Positions 45,526-58,595 are shown, counted from the stretch's first letter. The stretch: 64,000 nt of DNA from PALSA-911 sp963839645 (GCA_963839645.1 CAWIVZ010000008.1:1240001-1304000); one strand, 5' to 3'. A program made the numbers and translations. Notes: a model not told the origin generated them from the sequence alone.

Positions 45526-47094
45526 TCAGACCTCGTTGCGGCTCATCATGCCGGCCATGGTCTCGGCCTGGCGGATGGCCAGCGCCACGATCGTCAGCGT
45601 CGGGTTGCACGCGGCACCCGAGGTGAACTGGCTGCCGTCGGAGATGAACAGGTTCTTCACGTCGTGGGTCTGGCCGAACTTGTTCACCACGCCGTCCCGC
45701 GGCTTTTCGCTCATCCGGTTGGTGCCGAGGTTGTGCGTGCTGGGATAGGGCGGCGTGTGGAACGTCCGTGTCGCGCCCACCGCCTCATAGATCGCCGAGC
45801 CCTGCCGATAGGCGTGCGCGCGCATCTTCACATCGTTGTCGTGGTCGTCGAAATGCACCGACGCCACCGGCATGCCGTTCTTGTCCTTGGCCTTCGGATC
45901 GAGCGTGACGCGGTTGGTCTCGCGCGCCATGTCCTCGCCGACGATCCACATCCCCGCCATGTTCGAATAATCGTCCAGCCCGGCGGCGAAGCTGCGCCCC
46001 CAGGCGCCGGGATCGAGGAACGCCGCCATGAACGGCAGGCCGAGCGACAGGGTTTCCAGTTCATAGCCGCCGACGAAACCGCGCTTGGTGTTCAGCGCCG
46101 CCTCGTCGCGCACGATGCCGGCCATGGTGGTGCCGCGATACATGTGCACCGGCTTGTCGAACACGCCGTAGACGCTGCCGGTCATGTGCCGCATGTAGTT
46201 GCGCCCCACCTGGCCGGAGCTGTTCGCCAGGCCGTTCGGGAACATCGACGACGCGCTGTTCAGCAACAGCCGCGGGCTCTCCAGCGAATTGCCGGCCACC
46301 GCGACGATGCGGGCCTTCTGACGCTGGGTCTTGCCGTTCGCATCGACATAGACAACACCGGTAACTTTCCCGGCTTTGTCATGCTCGATATGCAGCACCA
46401 TGCTGCCGGGACGAACCTCCATCTTGCCGGTGGCCTCGCCCTTGGGGATTTCGGTGTACAGCGTCGACCATTTCGCGCCGGACTTGCAGCCCTGGAAGCA
46501 GAAGCCGATCTGCTGGCAGCTGCCCCGCCCGTCGCGCGGCTGGCTGTTGATCGCCATGTTGCCGGTATGCACTTCCTTGTAGCCGAGCTTCCTGGCGCCG
46601 GCTTCCAGCACCTTGAAGTTGTTGTTGCCGGGCAGGCGAGGAATGTCGTTGGTGCCGGTCACTCCCATCTTGAACTCGGCCTTGGCGTAATAGGGCTCCA
46701 TCTCCTTCAGGCTGATCGGCCAGTCGAGCAGATTGGCGCCCGGCAGCGCGCCATAGGTCGTGCGGGTCTTGAATTCATAATCCTGGAACCGCAGCGAGGC
46801 GCCCGCCCAGTGCACGGTGGATCCACCCACCGCCTTGACGATCCAGGCCGGCAGGTTCGGAAAATCCTTGTGCACGCGCCAGCTTCCCGACGTCGTGCGC
46901 ATGTCCTTCCAGGCCAGCTGGGTGAAGCTGTCCCACTCGTCGTTGATGAAGTCCTGGATCTCGTAGCGCCCGCCGGCTTCCAGGATCACCACCTTGATGC
47001 CGCGCTGCGCGAGTTCGTTGCCCAGCGTGCCGCCGCCGGCGCCGGAGCCGACGATGCAGACGACGCTGTCGTCGTTCAGGTCGAATTGGGTCAT
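45526..47094 (-). CDS. GMC-family FAD dehydrogenase, large catalytic subunit
   Basis: 522 aa. The FAD fold VVCIVGSGAGGGTLGNELAQRGIKVVILEAGG opens the protein. Further motifs are GGSTVHWAGASLRF and a cysteine-bearing CQQIGFCFQGCKSGAKWS. The C-terminal catalytic His and Asn lie in PYPSTHNLGTNRMS and TSGAACNPTLTIVALAIRQAE. It resembles the flavoprotein of gluconate/2-ketogluconate/sorbitol-type periplasmic dehydrogenases. No signal peptide of its own, which is usual because it is carried out with the Tat-exported small subunit. Substrate unassigned. Confidence 0.9.
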   Translation of the reverse strand: MTQFDLNDDSVVCIVGSGAGGGTLGNELAQRGIKVVILEAGGRYEIQDFINDEWDSFTQLAWKDMRTTSGSWRVHKDFPNLPAWIVKAVGGSTVHWAGASLRFQDYEFKTRTTYGALPGANLLDWPISLKEMEPYYAKAEFKMGVTGTNDIPRLPGNNNFKVLEAGARKLGYKEVHTGNMAINSQPRDGRGSCQQIGFCFQGCKSGAKWSTLYTEIPKGEATGKMEVRPGSMVLHIEHDKAGKVTGVVYVDANGKTQRQKARIVAVAGNSLESPRLLLNSASSMFPNGLANSSGQVGRNYMRHMTGSVYGVFDKPVHMYRGTTMAGIVRDEAALNTKRGFVGGYELETLSLGLPFMAAFLDPGAWGRSFAAGLDDYSNMAGMWIVGEDMARETNRVTLDPKAKDKNGMPVASVHFDDHDNDVKMRAHAYRQGSAIYEAVGATRTFHTPPYPSTHNLGTNRMSEKPRDGVVNKFGQTHDVKNLFISDGSQFTSGAACNPTLTIVALAIRQAETMAGMMSRNEV

Positions 47095-47118
47095 GGTCGT
47101 TTCTTCCCCGCTATCCGT

Positions 47119-47646
47119 TCAGCTCAGCCAGTCGATGTCGTTGAAGCCGCGATGGATGTAGCCGCCCTTGTCGGCCGAGGCCCCCTCGTAGCCGAACTTC
47201 GCCCATAGCGGCTTCTGGTTGTACAGCGTCACCACCAGGTCCGAGCGCAGCTTCTTGAAGAACGGCGAGGCCTCCATCGACTTCAGGATCGCCACCCGGT
47301 CGTTCTCGTCAGCCACCAGCAGGTAGGTGCTGGCGTGGCGCTTGCGCGCCTCGGCGTCCAGGCCGGCACAGCCCTTGGTCATCAGCTCGCGCACCGCCGG
47401 CGCGGCGCTGTCGTAGCCGGAGACGGCAACGATGTAATACGTGTCGGCCAGCCGGTCATGCGGATAGATGTCGCGGGCGGCCCTGGCCAGCGTGGCCATC
47501 GTCGCCGGGCTCAGGTTCTTCGCCGCCTGCGCCCAGGCCGCGTCCGGCGCGATCGTCATGGCGGCGGCGAGGCCGGGCACCACCAGGGCCCCTCCGCGCA
47601 GCACGACACGGCGCGAAACGGTGGTGCGTCGATCAACAACTCTCAT
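47119..47646 (-). CDS. Gluconate 2-dehydrogenase subunit 3-like small subunit, Tat signal
   Basis: 175 aa. The N-terminus RRTTVSRRVVLRGGALVVPGLAAAMTIAPDAAWA is a twin-arginine signal. The mature part (LSPATMATLARAARDIYPHDRLADTYYIVAV) matches the small chaperone/export subunit of membrane GMC dehydrogenases. It sits 24 bp upstream of the flavoprotein gene and very likely co-exports it. Confidence 0.82.
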   Translation of the reverse strand: MRVVDRRTTVSRRVVLRGGALVVPGLAAAMTIAPDAAWAQAAKNLSPATMATLARAARDIYPHDRLADTYYIVAVSGYDSAAPAVRELMTKGCAGLDAEARKRHASTYLLVADENDRVAILKSMEASPFFKKLRSDLVVTLYNQKPLWAKFGYEGASADKGGYIHRGFNDIDWLS

Positions 47647-47670
47647 GGGTTTTCCTCCGGTTTTTTTGTT

Positions 47671-48066
47671 TCAGTGATAACGGCCGTGCCGTTCCAGAAC
47701 TTCGATCCGATAGCCGTCGGGATCGGTGACAAAGAAGAAGCGGGCCATCAGGGCGCCGTCGCGGTTGAATTCCTTCACCGGTTCGGGCACGAGCCCCTCG
47801 GCGGCGAAGCGGGCATGCTCGGCCCGCACGTCGGGCACGACAAAGGCGATGTGGCCATAGCCCTGGCCGTGCGTGTACGGCTCGGCGCGGTCATGGTTGA
47901 TCGTCAGTTCCAGTTCGAAATCGTCCTCCGTCGCCTTCAGGTACACCAGGGTGAAGCCGTCGAACGGATAGCGGTCGGCGATCTCCATGCCGAAGGCGCG
48001 CCGGTAGAAATCCACGCTGCGCGCCTCGTCCAGTACGCGGATCATGCTGTGGATCGGTTTGGCCAT
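47671..48066 (-). CDS. Lactoylglutathione lyase-like VOC protein
   Basis: 131 aa from MAKPIHSMIRVLDEARSVDFYRRAFGMEIADRYPF. It is a single glyoxalase/VOC domain with metal-ligand positions at His6, Glu in FELELTINHD, His in GYGHIAFVVPD and Glu in YRIEVLERHG. These are close to GloA of methylglyoxal detoxification. It lies between the cytochrome and dehydrogenase genes, 2 bp from the cytochrome stop, an unusual place for it. Confidence 0.85.
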   Translation of the reverse strand: MAKPIHSMIRVLDEARSVDFYRRAFGMEIADRYPFDGFTLVYLKATEDDFELELTINHDRAEPYTHGQGYGHIAFVVPDVRAEHARFAAEGLVPEPVKEFNRDGALMARFFFVTDPDGYRIEVLERHGRYH

Positions 48067-48068
48067 GC

Positions 48069-48464
48069 TCAGTGCTGCTCCTTCAGCCAGTCGATGAGGG
48101 TCTTGCGGATCGCCGGATTGGCCTGGCGGTACACCATCACCGCGCCGGGGATCACCGCCTGCGGCCCGCTCAGCCAGGCGTCCAGGTGCGCCGCGTCCCA
48201 GGTGAAATCGGCGCGGGCGAAGCCGGCCGAATATTTGAAGCCCGGCACGCTGCCCGCCTTGCGTCCGAACACGCCGCCCAGCGGCGGTCCCTGACGGGGC
48301 GGCTCCTGCGCCGAGAGGGTATGACAGGTGCCGCACTGATTGCGGAACAAAGTCGCCGGATCCGGCGGCGCCGACGCCATCGGCACGGAGAACTGCGCCC
48401 CTGCCGGCGATGCCAGCGCAAGGAACAGCCAGAAAACCAGGCACGCGCGCGAATACTTCGGCAT
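48069..48464 (-). CDS. Periplasmic cytochrome c, class I
   Basis: 131 aa from MPKYSRACLVFWLFLALASPAGAQ (signal peptide). The haem site is C44-G-T-C47-H48, and the likely axial Met is in PGAVMVYRQ near residue 105. GPPLGGVFGRKAGSVPGFKYSAGF is typical of cytochrome c2/c550. It probably accepts electrons from the GMC dehydrogenase encoded downstream. First gene of the four-gene operon. Confidence 0.9.
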   Translation of the reverse strand: MPKYSRACLVFWLFLALASPAGAQFSVPMASAPPDPATLFRNQCGTCHTLSAQEPPRQGPPLGGVFGRKAGSVPGFKYSAGFARADFTWDAAHLDAWLSGPQAVIPGAVMVYRQANPAIRKTLIDWLKEQH

Positions 48465-48527
48465 GGCACATCCAATTGGATCGACCATCACCATGCGCGG
48501 TCCGCCGCGCGGACAGGTAGTATCCGG

Positions 48528-48854
48528 CTACGACAACGCCAGTGCGGCCTCGGCGGGCCGGTTCAACCGATCGGCCACCTGCTGGGCATGCAGTTCCTGA
48601 TGGCGCAGATACTGCAGGCAGGTCACCCGCAGGAACGAGGTGAAGTTCTGCACATTGCCGATCTTCTCCACGATCTCGTCGTAGAGCACGGCGACGAAGC
48701 GCGCGAGGCCGAGCTGTTCCTTGGCCGCGATCTCCTCCAGCGTGATCCAGAACGCCGCCTCCAGGCGGATGGACGTGCTGTGGCCGTGCAATCGCATCGC
48801 ACGTGTTTCAGCCTGATAGGTGCGCGGATCCTGCGAGACAAACAAATTGCACAT
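48528..48854 (-). CDS. Ribbon-helix-helix domain protein
   Basis: 108 aa. STSIRLEAAFWITLEEIAAKEQLGLARFVAVLYDEI is the RHH_4-type pattern (strand, then two helices) of small alphaproteobacterial regulators. The C-terminal part (RVTCLQYLRHQELHAQQVADRLNR) is helical. The DNA target is unknown. It stands alone between the cytochrome operon and the ppdK region. Confidence 0.75.
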   Translation of the reverse strand: MCNLFVSQDPRTYQAETRAMRLHGHSTSIRLEAAFWITLEEIAAKEQLGLARFVAVLYDEIVEKIGNVQNFTSFLRVTCLQYLRHQELHAQQVADRLNRPAEAALALS

Positions 48855-48947
48855 GGCGCCTCCTCCGGCCGGCCTTTTAGCGGCCTTGGCCGGCGATTAT
48901 AGGAGGGAAGAACCGCCCAGCGCCAGTCCGCGCGCGGACCCGCCAAC

Positions 48948-49333
48948 TCAGAGGATCTTCCAGCCCTCCGGCGTCTTGCACCAGTTCAGCGCGCCCGTAC
49001 GGTTCGGCGGCCTGCCACGGGCCATGGACTGGTAGCCAACCGCCACGCAGGAAAACCCCTTGCGCTGGAAGCGGCTGTTCACCGTCAGCGTTCCGGTCGA
49101 TTTCGTCGCCGGGTTGGTCCAGCTTTCCTTGACGCCGGGCGCGAGGTCCGGGCGGGCCAGCAGCCGTTGGGTCGCCTCGTCCAGCACCTTGAAGTCGCTC
49201 GCCGACAGCTTGGTCTTGCTGGAATCGCCGAACGGATTGATCTGCGCGAGAGCCGGGGCGGCCACCGGCACGAAGGCCAGCAGCCCCAAAAGCGCCAGGA
49301 ACCGAAGCGTCCGAACCAGCCGGATCGAGCGCA

Positions 49334-49334
<1 letters not shown>
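48948..49334 (-). CDS. Exported hypothetical protein
   Basis: 128 aa from MRSIRLVRTLRFLALLGLLAFVPVAAPALAQ (signal peptide). The mature part DFKVLDEATQRLLARPDLAPGVKESWTNPATKSTGTLTVNSRFQRKG resembles the 17-kDa surface-antigen/RT0821-type outer-membrane lipoprotein region but has no lipobox. Two cysteines (FSCVAVG, NWCKTPEGWKIL) could pair. The start overlaps the ppdK stop (ATGA), so it is the last gene of the glyQ-glyS-ppdK run. Confidence 0.7.
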
Positions 49335-52043
<2,709 letters not shown>

Positions 52044-52048
52044 GTACT

Positions 52049-54121
52049 TCAGCCTTCGATCTTCGAGAAATCCGCGACGCGGTCCATCGCAGCGCGAACC
52101 CGGCGAAGCAGTCGCAGGCGATTGCGGCGCAATTCCGGCATCCGCGTCGTTCACCGTCACCTTGTCGAAGAAGGCATCGAGCGGCGCGCGCAGCGTGGCC
52201 AGCGCCGCCATGGCGCCGGCGTAAGTCCTCGGCTTCCGAGCCGTGCGTCGATCGCCGGCGCGACGTGGTCCAGCGCAGCGGCCAGCGCGGTTTCCTCGGC
52301 CTGTTCGAGCAGGCCGGCGTCGACGGCGCCGTCGTGCGGCCCGTCCTTCCTTTCCTCGATGCGCAGGATGTTGGCGGCGCGGCGATAGCCGGCCAGCAGG
52401 TTGGCGCCGTCGTCGGTGCCGAGCAGCGCCGCCACCGCCTCGGTGCGGGCCAGCAGCCGCACCAGGTCGTCGTCCGCGCCGGCGCGCGAAGCACCGCGTC
52501 CAGCACGTCGTGGCGCGCGCCCTCGGCGCGCAGCTGCACGCGCAGGCGCTCGACGAGGAAGTCGAGCAGCTCGTCGCCAGTCCGGCCGTCGCCGGCAGCG
52601 CCCGGCGGCCGCCGGCGTCGATGCAGCGGCCGCCAGCGCGCAGCCGCAGCCCGTTCTCGCGAATGATGCGGATGACGCCGAGCGCGGCGCGGCGCAGCGC
52701 GTAGGGATCGCCGGAGCCGGTCGGCTTCTCGCCGATGGCGAAGAACGCCGCCAGCAGGTCGAGCTTGTCGGCCAGCGCCACCGCGATGCCGACCGGCGCC
52801 GCCGGCACCGCGTCGCCGGGCCCCTGCGGCGCGTAGTGGTCGCGGATCGCGTCGGCGACGCCGACGTCCTCGCCGTCGTGCAGGGCGTAGTAGCCGCCCA
52901 TCACGCCCTGCAGTTCCGGAAACTCGCCGACCATGCCGGTGATCAGATCGGCCTTGCCAGCAGCGCCGCCCGCTCGGCCTGCGCCGGGTCGGCGCCGACC
53001 AGCGGCGCGATGCGCCCGGCCAGCGCACCAGCCGCCGCACCCGCTCGCCCTGGCTGCCCAGCTTGGCGTGGAAGGTCACGCGCATCCAGCGCCGGCACGC
53101 GGCTTTCCAGCCGGCGCCTTGCGGTCCAGGTCCCAGAAATGCCGCGCATCGGCGAAGCGCGCCCGCAGCACCCGCTCATTGCCGGCGATGATCGCCGCGC
53201 CGCCGTCGCTCGCTTCGATGTTGGCGACGAAGGCGAAATACGGCGCCGGCCGCGCCGTCCGGCGTCGCGCAGCGCGAAATAGCGCTGGTTGACCCGCATC
53301 GAGACCTGCATCACCTCGGCCGGCAGGTCCATGTAGGCGGCGTCGATCCGCCCGAGCAGCGGCACCGGCCATTCCACCAGGCCCGCGACCTCGTCGAGCA
53401 GGCCGGGATCGTCCACGACCGTCAGCGCCTCGCGCCGCCGCCAGCCGCGGCAACCGCCTCGGCGATCACGCTGCCGGCGCTCGGCGGCATCGACGATCAC
53501 GTTGTGCTCGCGCAGCTTCGCCTGCCAGTCGCGCGCAGGACGACACGGCGAAGGCGCCGGGCGCCAGGAAGCGGTGCCCCTCGGTCAGGTTGCCGGAGGC
53601 CAGCCCGTGCCCGTCATCGGCGCCGTCGCGCAGGTCGAACGGCACCACCGCGCCGTCGAGCAGGCAGATGATCCGCCGCAGCGGGCGGACCCAGGTGAAC
53701 TGGCTGGTGCCGCCCCAGCGCATGGATTTCGGCCAGGGGAAGCGGCGCAGCAGCGCCGGCATCGCGCCGGCGATCAGCGTCGGCGGCGCGACGCCGGCGC
53801 AGTCGCCTTCTCCAGCACCCAGAAATCGCCTTCCTCGCGCAGCTGCTCCTGCGTCGCGCCGTGCTTGCGCAGGAAGCCGGCCAGCGCCTGCTCCGGCGCG
53901 CTGCGCGCGCGGGCCGCGCTCGACGCGTGGCTCTGGCCGCCACCGCGCCGGCGACCTGCGCCGCCAGCGCGATGCGGCGCGGGCCGTAGAAGCGTGCGCA
54001 CATCGGCGGGCGACAGCGGCGCGAGCGCCTCGCTGACCAGCCGCGCCAGATCCTCGGCCGCCCGCGCCTGCATGCGCGCGGGGATTTCCTCGCTGAACAG
54101 TTCGAGGAAGAGTTCAGGCAT
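52049..54121 (-). CDS. glyS: Glycyl-tRNA synthetase beta subunit (many frameshifts)
   Basis: It starts MPELFLELFSEEIPARMQARAAEDLARLVSEAL at ATG 54121 and ends MDRVADFSKIEG with stop 52049-52051, both exactly as in GlyS. Between them homologous pieces (GTSQFTWVRPLR, VNQRYFALRD, MGGYYALHDGEDVGVADAIRDHYAPQGP, DKLDLLAAFFAIGEKPTGSGDPYALRRAALG) appear in alternating frames. This subunit binds tRNA and works with GlyQ. An alpha/beta GlyRS is indispensable where it is the only one, so this density of breaks without residue decay points to poor consensus sequence. Confidence 0.88.
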
Positions 54122-55035
54122 TCGGCGCGACTCCTGGTCGCCGTCTCGCCCGCCAGCCAGGCCTCGCAGCAGCCCTTCGCCAGCGTCCGCACCCGGCCGA
54201 TATAGCTGGCCCGCTCGGTCACGCTGATCACGCCGCGCGCGTCCAGCAGGTTGAACAGATGGCTCGCCTTGATGCACTGGTCATAGGCCGGCAGCGCCAG
54301 CTTCTCGCCCAGCAGCGCGGCGCATTCCGCCTCGGCATCCTCGAAGTGGCGCATCAGCATCGTCGGTGTCGGCGAACTCGAAATTATGCGCGCTGTATTC
54401 CCGCTCGGCCCGCAGGAACACGTCGCCGTAGCTCACGCCGGCGCCGTTGAAGTCGAGGTCGATAGACGTTCTCGACGTCCTGCACATACATCGCCAGCCG
54501 CTCGAGCCCGTAGGTCATCTCGAAGCTCGGCATGCGTCACCGCGATGCCGCCGACCTGCTGGAAATAGGTGAACTGCCCCACCTCCATGCCGTCGCACCA
54601 GACCTCCCAGCCCAGGCCCCAGGCGCCCAGCGTCGGGCTTTCCCAGTCGTCCTCGACGAAGCGGAAATCGTGCAGCAGCGGATCGAGGCCGATCTCCCGG
54701 TAGCTCGCCAGCAGCAGCTCCTGCGCGTCCGCCGGCAGGGCTTCATGATCACCTGGTACTGGTAGTAGTGCTGCAGCCGGTTCGGGTTCTCGCCGTAGCG
54801 CCCGTCGGTCGGCCGCCGGCTCGGCTGCACATAGGCGGCCCGCCAGGGCTTGCGGCCCGAGCGCGCGCAGCGTGGTCGCCGGATGGAACGTGCCGGCGCC
54901 CATCTCCAGATCATAGGGCTGCAGGATCACGCAGCCCTGGCGCGACCAGAAGTCGTGCAGCCGCAGGATCAGTTCCTGGAAGCTGGGTTTGCCGGCGGTG
55001 GATAACTGGGTCAATGGAGCAGGATCCGTGGACAC
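54114..55035 (-). CDS. glyQ: Glycyl-tRNA synthetase alpha subunit (frameshifted)
   Basis: A GTG start at 55035 gives VSTDPAPLTQLSTAGKPSFQELILRLHDFWSRQGCVILQPYDLEMGAGTFHPATTLRALG. Later pieces in other frames: AAYVQPSRRPTDGRYGENPNRLQHYYQYQVIMKP, DPLLHDFRFVEDDWESPTLGAWGLGWEVWCDGMEVGQFTYFQQ and LDFNGAGVSYGDVFLRAEREYSAHNFEFAD. These form the class II catalytic core (motifs 1-3). Breaks start about 54870 and continue. Its stop appears to overlap the glyS start. It heads the glyQ-glyS-ppdK run. Confidence 0.88.
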
Positions 55036-55129
55036 AAGCGGAAAATGGACGAAATCGGGTGAAAGAGCGGGCTTTATGGTGCAGCGCCGAACATGGGGCA
55101 AGCTGGATAGCGGCCCGAAGGAGGCAACG

Positions 55130-55494
55130 ATGCGGCACCACGTCCTCGCCCTCGCGGCGATCCTCGCCAGCCTGGCCGCACTGCTGGCCTTCCGCGCCGC
55201 CTATGTGGATGCGCGCGACGTGGCCACAACTGGGCCACGGCCTGCGCCGGCGCCGCGCCCGCCTGGCCCTGCCTGCCGCGCGACGCGCTGCTCTGGCTGC
55301 AATACTGGTCGCTCTGGGGCCTCGCCGCCCTGGCGCTGGGCGTTGCCGCGTTCCTGACCGGCTGGTTCCCCGCCGCCGCGGCCGCCATCGCCCTCGGAGC
55401 CATGGCGGTGGCGAACTACAACGCCACCTGGGGCGTGCTCGGCGCCGCGCTCGGCCTCTGGGCCTGGCTCAGGCCCGCCAGAGCCAAACGCTGA
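55130..55494 (+). CDS. Small membrane protein of unknown function (frameshifted near 55223)
   Basis: GAAGGAGG precedes ATG 55130. The first frame gives MRHHVLALAAILASLAALLAFRAAYVDARD. After a missing base near 55223 the protein continues NWATACAGAAPAWPCLPRDALLWLQYWSLWGLAALALGVAAFLTGWFPAAAAAIALGAMAVANYNATWGVLGAALGLWAW (about 121 aa corrected), with four TM segments and two Cys in a periplasmic loop. Family not recognised. Its 3' end overlaps the convergent GH17 gene by 26 bp. Confidence 0.65.
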
Positions 55495-57083
55495 GCAACA
55501 ACGGCGCCGCCAATACCAAGGCCGCCCCGCTCCAGGCCAGCGACTGAAGGTTCGCCGCCCCCTCCAGCACCGCCGACGCGATCGCCGCCAAAGCCAGCAC
55601 GCCGCCCGCGACAAACTCCTCCCGCCCGCCCCGCGCACGATCGCCTCCCGCCAGCCGCGCCACGGCGGCCACCAGGGGCACGGCGAACACCGGCAACGGG
55701 AAATCGCGGTAGCGGGGATCGACCACAAGCAGCACCGCCAGCACCGCGGCGGTCCAAACGAACAGAAAGTTCAGGTCGGCGAACAGCCAGTCCCGCCACC
55801 CGGCCAGCCCGCGCCACCGCCCCAGCAACAGCCCGCGCACCGCCTCGGTGGTCTCCGCCGCGCTGCGATCCGGCCAGCCGCCTTGCGCCACCCGGTCCAG
55901 AAGCAGCAGCGCCAGCAGCGCCTGCCCGCCAAGATTGCCCGCGGCGGCCACCTGCAGGAACCCGTCAAAGGCATCCGGCACCGTGCCCACCCAGGCGAAC
56001 ACCAGCGCCGCGCCCAGCGCCATCGCCAGCACCGCCAGCCAGACCCGCCGCCGCAGCCCAAGCCCCCGATGCACCGCCAGCGCCGCCGCCAGCAGCCCCA
56101 CCCCGAGCCCCACCGACGCCGCCGCGTGCGCCAGCCAGTCCGGGTCCTCCCGCAACGGGCCGTTCAGGGGAAATTTCGCCCGCCGGTCCGCCGTCCACAG
56201 GCCCCAGTTGGCCCCGACCGTCCCCTCGTTCACCGCCTTCCAGCGTTGATCGAAGGCCTCGATCAAATTGTAATCAAACCCCTCTTGCGCCGCGAGGGCG
56301 ACGAACCGGCGCAGGAACAGCGCCTCCTCCACCCGCCCCGGCGCCGCGTCCCGCCGCCAGCGCCCGCGGCTCGGCCAGCCGGTCTCGCCGATGGCGATCC
56401 GCTTGCCCGGAAACAGCGCCGCCATGCGGCGATACACCGCGCCGACATGCGCCACCGCGCGGTCGATCCCGGTCGGCGCGTCCTCCCAGTACCGGCAGCA
56501 GATGGATCGTCACGATGTCGACATGCGCCGCGACCTCGGGGAATTGCTGCCAGAACTCCCATACATCGGCATAGGTGACCGGCTGGCGCACCGCCGCGCG
56601 CACCCGGTCGATCGCGGCGATCAACTCGCCCGGCGGCAAATCGCGGCGCAACAGCACCTCGTTGCCCACCACCACCCGCTCCACCGTTGCCGGATGGCGG
56701 TTGGCGATGGCGATCGCCGCCGCCACCTCGCGCGCGTTCTGCGCCCGGTCGCCGCCCAGCCACACGCCGAGCCACAGCTTCAGCCCATGCGCCTTCGCCA
56801 TCGCCGCCAGGTCGTAGTCGCCGCCCAGCGACGCGTAGCTGCGGATCGCCCGCACATGCGGCGCCAGCAGGGCCAGATCCTGGTCCACCTCCGCAGCACT
56901 TGGGAATTGATCCGTCAACGGCGACTGCCCGTCGCGAAACGGCGCGAACGACACCGAGTTCAGCCGCCCTGCGGGCATGACCACGTCGCCGCCTTGCAGC
57001 CGGTTCGGCCACCACCAGGCCGCCAGGACCATCCCGGCCAGCAGAACCACCAGCATCGGCAGCAGGACAACGGACCGGATCAT
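55469..57083 (-). CDS. GH17-like glucan synthase/transglycosylase with C-terminal membrane domain (frameshifted near 56492)
   Basis: Corrected 537 aa from MIRSVVLLPMLVVLLAGMVLAAWWW. Residues about 35-300 form a GH17 (beta-1,3-glucanase-like) barrel: LNSVSFAPFRDGQSPL, VERVVVGNEVLLRRDL with the acid/base Glu, and IAIGETGWPSRGR with the nucleophile Glu. FNLIEAFDQ-type YNLIEAFDQRWKAVNEGTVGANWGLW follows. Residues 330-537 are about eight TM helices. This is the layout of NdvC-like beta-(1,6)-glucan synthases. One extra base near 56492 (HLLP|YWED) breaks the frame. Confidence 0.82.
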
Positions 57084-57157
57084 GCCGGCCGCACTACAGC
57101 ACCGGGCTGAACCGCGAAAGCTTGGCAATCCGGTTCCCGCCACGGCAGGATGCCGCC

Positions 57158-57610
57158 ATGAGCATCGACAACCTCCCCGACGCCACCATCGCCGCCATCC
57201 TGACCGGCACGAAGCGCATCGCCCTGGTCGGTGCCTCCAACAAGCCGCATCGCGCGTCGTTCGAGGTGATGGGCTTCCTCCTGCGCGCCGGCTTCGACGT
57301 CACCCCCGTCAATCCGCATCTGGCCGGCCAGATCCTGCACGGCCGCACCGTGGTCGCCAGCCTGGATGAAGCCGCGCCGCTGGAAATGGTCGATCTGTTC
57401 CGCGCCTCCGCCAACGTCGCCCCCGCCGTGGACGCCGCCATCCGCCTGCATGCCAAGGTGGTCTGGATGCAGCTTGGCGTGATCGACGAGGCCGCCGCAG
57501 GGAAAGCCCGAGACGCCGGCCTCATCGTGGCGATGGACCGCTGCCCGGTCATCGAGAACGCCCGATTGGGCCTGCAGCTTGGCCTGAAGCCCGGCGCCAG
57601 GCCGTCTTGA
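57158..57610 (+). CDS. CoA-binding protein (YccU family)
   Basis: 150 aa from MSIDNLPDATIAAILTGTKRIALVGASNKPHRASFEVMGFLLRAG. A Rossmann-type CoA-binding domain: the GASNKPHR loop, GFDVTPVNPHLAGQILHGR, and VVWMQLGVIDEAAAGKARDAGLIVAMDRCPVIE. Single-domain members are cytosolic and of uncertain function. It is divergent from the GH17 gene and 58 bp before the DUF2076 gene. Confidence 0.9.
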   Translation: MSIDNLPDATIAAILTGTKRIALVGASNKPHRASFEVMGFLLRAGFDVTPVNPHLAGQILHGRTVVASLDEAAPLEMVDLFRASANVAPAVDAAIRLHAKVVWMQLGVIDEAAAGKARDAGLIVAMDRCPVIENARLGLQLGLKPGARPS

Positions 57611-57668
57611 AGACGATCCGCCGCCGGACCACCTGCTGCGTAGAACGGTCAACCCCAAAGGTCCCCCA

Positions 57669-58595
57669 ATGACCAACGAAGAACGCGACATCATCACCCA
57701 GTTCATCACCCGCGTCAGCGGCCTCCAGGCGCCGACGGCGCCCGGCTCGGTGCCGGCCACCATCGCCCCGCTGCCGCCGGTGGACCGGGACGCCGACACG
57801 CTGATCAACCAGCTGTTCGTCCAATACCCCGACGCGCGCTATCGCCTGACCCAGACCGCCTTCGTGCAGGAGCACGCCCTGGCGGAAACCCAAAGCCGCA
57901 TCCAGCGACTGGAATGGGAGCTGCAGCAGACCCGGCAGGCGCTCGCCCAAGCCCAGCAGGCTGCCCAGCAGGCGGCGCAGCAGGCCGCCCAGCCTCCATC
58001 GGGCGGCGGCTTCCTCGGCGGTCTGTTTGGCGGCGGCCGCGCCGCCCCTCCGCCGCCCCCGCCACAATATGCCCCGCCGCCGCAGCAGGGCGCGCCGGTA
58101 TGGAACCAGGGCGCTCCCCAGCAGGGTTATCAGCAGCCGCCTCCGCAATACGCCCCGCCCCCACCGCAATACGCGCCCGGCTACCAGCCCGGCATGTTCC
58201 AGCGCTCCGGCTCCGGCTTCCTCGGCTCGGCGCTGACCACCGCGGCCGGCGTCGCCGGCGGCATGGTGGCGGGCAACGCGCTGATGAGCCTGTTCTCCGG
58301 CAACCATGGCGGCGGCATGTTCGGTGGCGGGATGGGCGGTGGCATGCCCGGCGGCGGCTTCGCAGCCGCCCCGGTCGCCAGCCCCTGGGCCACCCCCGCC
58401 CCCCTGCCGGAACCGCCGGCGCCGCCGCAGGATTACGTCGACCAGGGCAGCTGGGACACCAGCGGCGCCGGCGCGGACCCTGGCGGCGACTGGAACAGCC
58501 AGGCCGATGCCGGCGGGGCCGACTCCAGCTGGGCCGATTCCGGTGGCAACGACTGGGGCTCGGGCGGCGACTCCGGCGGCTCGGACGACGTCTGA
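57669..58595 (+). CDS. DUF2076 family protein
   Basis: 308 aa. The conserved N-terminus (1-110) is MTNEERDIITQFITRVSGLQ and DTLINQLFVQYPDARYRLTQTAFVQEHALAETQSRIQRLEWELQQ, ending in an Ala/Gln-repeat coiled coil. A Pro/Gln/Tyr-rich linker (125-175) leads to a glycine-rich region (GSGFLGSALTTAAGVAGGMVAGNALMSLF) and an acidic Gly/Ser/Asp tail ending GGSDDV. Likely periplasm- or membrane-associated as in other DUF2076 proteins; role unknown. Low-complexity tracts are in frame and clean. Confidence 0.85.
   Translation: MTNEERDIITQFITRVSGLQAPTAPGSVPATIAPLPPVDRDADTLINQLFVQYPDARYRLTQTAFVQEHALAETQSRIQRLEWELQQTRQALAQAQQAAQQAAQQAAQPPSGGGFLGGLFGGGRAAPPPPPPQYAPPPQQGAPVWNQGAPQQGYQQPPPQYAPPPPQYAPGYQPGMFQRSGSGFLGSALTTAAGVAGGMVAGNALMSLFSGNHGGGMFGGGMGGGMPGGGFAAAPVASPWATPAPLPEPPAPPQDYVDQGSWDTSGAGADPGGDWNSQADAGGADSSWADSGGNDWGSGGDSGGSDDV

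Noticed and set aside
57950..57995. Tandem repeat in the DUF2076 gene
   Set aside because: CAGCAGGC-type repeats encode an Ala/Gln coiled-coil stretch usual for this family; codon-level repetitiveness explains it.
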